The notes under the pieces: generated by a model | The model's input: only the letters and a program-made list of their open reading frames with translations | Databases searched by the model: none | Told to the model about the DNA's origin: nothing | Made by a program: the position numbers and the translations under genes | In this document: one piece after another, positions 62,801 to 64,000 of the stretch | Position numbering within the stretch: the first letter of the stretch is position 1 | Layout: each line of letters begins with the position of its first letter | From: Gammaproteobacteria bacterium | Lineage (GTDB): Bacteria; Pseudomonadota; Gammaproteobacteria; Steroidobacterales; Steroidobacteraceae | Length of the DNA stretch: 64,000 nt | Assembly: GCA_017577615.1 (NCBI GenBank) | Contig: PKRE01000006.1 | Span: forward strand, 144,727 to 208,726 | Direction of reading: 5' to 3'

Positions 62801-63274
62801 GAGCTCACACGGATCGATCGCGTGCCGAGCTTCGTCTTCTCGAACGCGTGCGAATCGGGTGTGACGCGCGGACGCGCTGGACGCTCGCCGGGACTTGCAC
62901 CGGGATTTGCCGAAGCGTTCTTTGCGAAGGGCGTCTCGAACTTTGTCTGTACTGCATGGCGCATCGACGATCTGGCCGCGAGCGATTTCGCACTGATCCT
63001 GTATGCGCGCCTGCTTGGGCTCGACATCGACCTCGAGGATCCCGATGAGGTACGCCCCGCCAATCCACTTTATTTATATGAAGCGATGCGCGATGCACGT
63101 CGCGCGATAGCAAGTCGCGATTATGGCGTGCAGACTTGGGGCGCGTATCAGCACTACGGCAATCCGTACTTCCGGTTCTTCGGCGAGAATTTGCTCGCGG
63201 TCGAGTCGGAACCGGAAGCGACCGCAGTCAAGACGCGTCGCGCCAGGAAACAGCGTCCTGCCGCGCGAGCGTGA
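59882..63274 (+). CDS. Lipase/LCAT-like hydrolase fused to CHAT caspase-like protease
   Basis: 1130-residue multidomain protein. Residues about 60-400 form an alpha/beta hydrolase: oxyanion segment VVIHGIMGG near 70, nucleophile Ser180 in AHSMGG and the LCAT-type LDGDGRVPH near 340. A long alpha/beta middle part (about 460-830) includes GLPGRFGSPELTVLSRELCWALGRMG and LIGTGVGNMSIAEAV and is unassigned. The last 240 residues are a CHAT peptidase domain with catalytic His949 (HFAGHCVF) and Cys990 (FSNACESG), after a Pro-rich linker. GTG at 59882 is used because GGGAGG lies 7 nt upstream; the frame is open further but has no start with a ribosome site. A protease-plus-lipase effector suggests conditional self-digestion, as in defence or cell-death systems. 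Role is inference. Confidence 0.85.
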   Translation: MFDERAFIRRVEAAAVEDFAKILARPTLEEERALRAYFGDERYSRLHAAALRRVSRRGMRAPKGNVVVIHGIMGGELTAHRGGASDLIWVKALALLGGKVKRLRLSEDGRSEADPQYQVHASGILKRAYGELLLELADEWNVRAFWYDWRKDLTLAAADLEAKLRIWFGHDAHVHLVAHSMGGLVARTFIRDYPKRWDRMANSDLSQGGRLVMLGTPNHGSFAIPQVFTGLEGMVRKLALVDLRHGLDDLLPVFNTFVGSYQMLPSPFVMPEVEWLYQATSYAPILVSQTHLDTALRHHESLLDIVDPERMFYIAGYDQPTFSGLKKKQPHVENAYNVTLDGDGRVPHVLGFLKGVTSYFVKEGHGELPANDVVIAATSELLRTGDTRLLPTEKPATRTVPQRELSEQIWKEQLAELDRMRALIDTTRSRAQVAVDARQIDPSERELEELLTRGYLPSKSSRELERRAKRREPPSIELAVVEGSIADIDAIVSKGLPIDAIAVGHYVGVRPQYAEQALDLAISAALRGSDAPETIDPSRGILCEYTDRGIIRGELGQPFFMPDPRTRDRIIAIAGMGLPGRFGSPELTVLSRELCWALGRMGKRHLATVLIGTGVGNMSIAEAVRAWLRGIAAALANADRDNRQRLRRITFVEIDPRRILELNAAILAARDTIEPHLEVEYQSLNKRQIDTLLKSIDARLKEEARRERDAWRKKAARGLISLDASPRIPTRMTVERDREGYRFGAVSETASVPERTTRMDDALVAEANDKVAASETWESQYDAGVLLGRLLLPQDLKAHLSGDAPIVMTMDSATARIHWEMIVHGASVRGRRTNGPKQMLDEFLGTSRGFTRQLRSTFAPPPEPPPPPQRTLRVLIVADPASDAPLPGAQQEGATLADLFRRFNTVHGARTNSRVEVTTLLGPTEATRLNVLEQLMSSEPYDVLHFAGHCVFEEAQPRRSGWIFSNNQRLTADELTRIDRVPSFVFSNACESGVTRGRAGRSPGLAPGFAEAFFAKGVSNFVCTAWRIDDLAASDFALILYARLLGLDIDLEDPDEVRPANPLYLYEAMRDARRAIASRDYGVQTWGAYQHYGNPYFRFFGENLLAVESEPEATAVKTRRARKQRPAARA

Positions 63275-63575
63275 CCCCCTCCCCGACCCTCCCCCGCGCT
63301 GCGGGGGAGGGAGCAGGTGGATGCCACATCGACCCCTTCTTGCGCTCCCTGCAAGGGAGGGAGGGTGATGCAGGTGATGGACGAGACATCATCGATTCCT
63401 CCCTCCACTTGCGCAGGACACACCATCGATCCTCCCCCGCTTTGTGGGTGAAACATCATCGATGCTTGCCCCCGCTTGTGGGCGGAGACCCTATCGTTGC
63501 CTCCCCAGCTTTACGAATGAAATGTCGTGAATCCCTCCCCCGCGAAGCGGGGGAGGGACAGGGAGGGGGCAGTTG
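63273..63575. repeat. Array of GC-rich palindromic and ~34-bp imperfect tandem repeats
   Basis: Right after the CHAT gene come copies of the CTCCCCCGC/GCGGGGGAG palindrome (63289-63313, 63333-63368) and then five imperfect units of 33-35 bp starting near 63386, 63420, 63453, 63488 and 63520. Each unit starts with a variant of ACATCATCGAT and continues with CCTCCCCCGCTT. The array ends in a perfect CTCCCCCGC-GAA-GCGGGGGAG palindrome at 63534-63556 followed by GGGAGGGGG. Units are not separated by unique spacers, so this is not a CRISPR. Confidence 0.8.
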
Positions 63576-63908
63576 CAGTTCTCTCCCAATCACCTCCACC
63601 ACACCCGCTAGGTTCTGCAGCACTTCGTTGTTCCAAAAGCGCAGCACCCGGACGCCTCTTCTCAATAGATAGCTATCGCGTCCGTGATCGTACTCGCGCC
63701 TTCGCACGTGCTGACTGCCATCGATCTCGATCGCGAGTCGGGCTTCGATGCAATAGAAATCCACGATGTATGGGCCGATGGGAACTTGTCGTCGGAAACG
63801 GAAGCCCTGCAACTGTTTGCGGCGAAGGTAGTACCACAAGCGCCGCTCGGCGTCTGATGGGTGCCGGCGCATTTTCCTTGCGTAGCGCTGCAATCGTTTG
63901 TTTCGCAT
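63456..63908 (-). CDS. DUF559 endonuclease-like protein with repeat-encoded C-terminus
   Basis: 150-residue protein of the DUF559/Vsr-like restriction-endonuclease fold. The conserved core is complete: RRHPSDAERRLWYYLRRKQLQGFRFRRQVPIGPYIVDFYCIEARLAIEIDGSQHVRR with the acidic residues of the active site, followed by DSYLLRRGVRVLRFWNNEVLQNL. From about residue 113 the sequence becomes Pro/Arg/Ser/Gly-rich (LPPPCPSPASRGRD) because it is translated from the adjacent GC-rich repeats; a shorter native protein was probably extended by repeat insertion. These proteins are widespread and usually solitary; the biological role is not known. ATG at 63908. Confidence 0.85.
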   Translation of the reverse strand: MRNKRLQRYARKMRRHPSDAERRLWYYLRRKQLQGFRFRRQVPIGPYIVDFYCIEARLAIEIDGSQHVRRREYDHGRDSYLLRRGVRVLRFWNNEVLQNLAGVVEVIGRELQLPPPCPSPASRGRDSRHFIRKAGEATIGSPPTSGGKHR

Positions 63909-64000
63909 TCCGTTGCTCCTGTGTTGCCCTTCCCTGTTCTGCCGGGCTGCCCGAGGAAGGAGTAACTGGTTTCTCAGCTACGTGGTGGTCGATCCAGTCG
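63909..64000. other. Window end, upstream of the DUF559 gene
   Basis: 92 bp at the window edge. They contain the ribosome-binding region of the DUF559 gene (AGGAGCAAC before the ATG on the minus strand) and no other feature that can be supported. Confidence 0.3.

Noticed and set aside
63386..63556. Possible CRISPR array
   Set aside because: Units of about 34 bp are contiguous and imperfect, with no unique spacers and no cas genes.

Overview
The window looks like a chromosomal segment of an aerobic, GC-rich gammaproteobacterium. The main evidence is the minus-strand block recA, recX, alaS, csrA, tRNA-Ser(GCT), tRNA-Arg(ACG), a gene order typical of Gammaproteobacteria. The many TonB-dependent receptors, aromatic-acid catabolic genes and a proteobacterial-type lasso peptide cluster would fit a soil or plant-associated lineage such as Steroidobacteraceae/Nevskiales. 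That placement is inference; no rRNA marker is present. No insertion sequence, integrase, prophage or CRISPR array was seen.

Layout. 0-9 kb is mostly housekeeping: the end of an ABC exporter, a DUF934 protein with a siroheme nitrite/sulfite reductase, a type-2 ferredoxin-NADP reductase, an isoquinoline-oxidoreductase-like molybdenum hydroxylase pair, and a class II fructose-bisphosphate aldolase with a clear terminator. 9.4-22.4 kb is an aromatic catabolic island. A minus-strand operon (thiolase, FAD monooxygenase, gentisate dioxygenase, fumarylpyruvate-hydrolase-like protein, ADP-forming acyl-CoA synthetase) faces a plus-strand set (TetR regulator, FadB-like hydratase/dehydrogenase, feruloyl-CoA-synthase-like ligase, AAHS-type transporter), followed by a convergent MarR regulator. 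Together they suggest a route from a hydroxycinnamate-type acid by CoA activation and beta-oxidative side-chain shortening to a hydroxybenzoate, then gentisate, then central metabolism.

22.7-33.4 kb is a second accessory cluster: two LysR regulators, an SDR, an aldo/keto reductase, a TonB receptor, an MFS transporter, a 4HBT thioesterase and, in the centre, a glycyl-radical-enzyme homologue that keeps the C-terminal glycine but has serine where the catalytic cysteine should be. 33.8-40.7 kb is the conserved tRNA/csrA/alaS/recX/recA block plus thpR and pncC.

41-51.4 kb holds a CotH-kinase lipoprotein and then a complete lasso peptide locus: a 38-residue precursor, an intercistronic 14-bp hairpin, a fused RRE/B2 leader peptidase, an Asn-synthetase-like cyclase and, convergently, an AtxE2-type isopeptidase with a TonB receptor. 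The predicted core starts with Gln, not Gly, and has no aromatic residue, so the peptide may be a new lasso type. 51.4-55.7 kb is patchy, with GC-rich repeats, an NTF2-like protein, an unrecognised and perhaps truncated gene, a NERD/zinc-ribbon protein and a MazG-like pyrophosphohydrolase. 55.7-64 kb carries an SDR, a LysR/MFS pair, a small secreted protein, a large lipase-CHAT-protease fusion, an array of roughly 34-bp imperfect repeats, and a DUF559 endonuclease-like gene whose 3' end lies inside those repeats.
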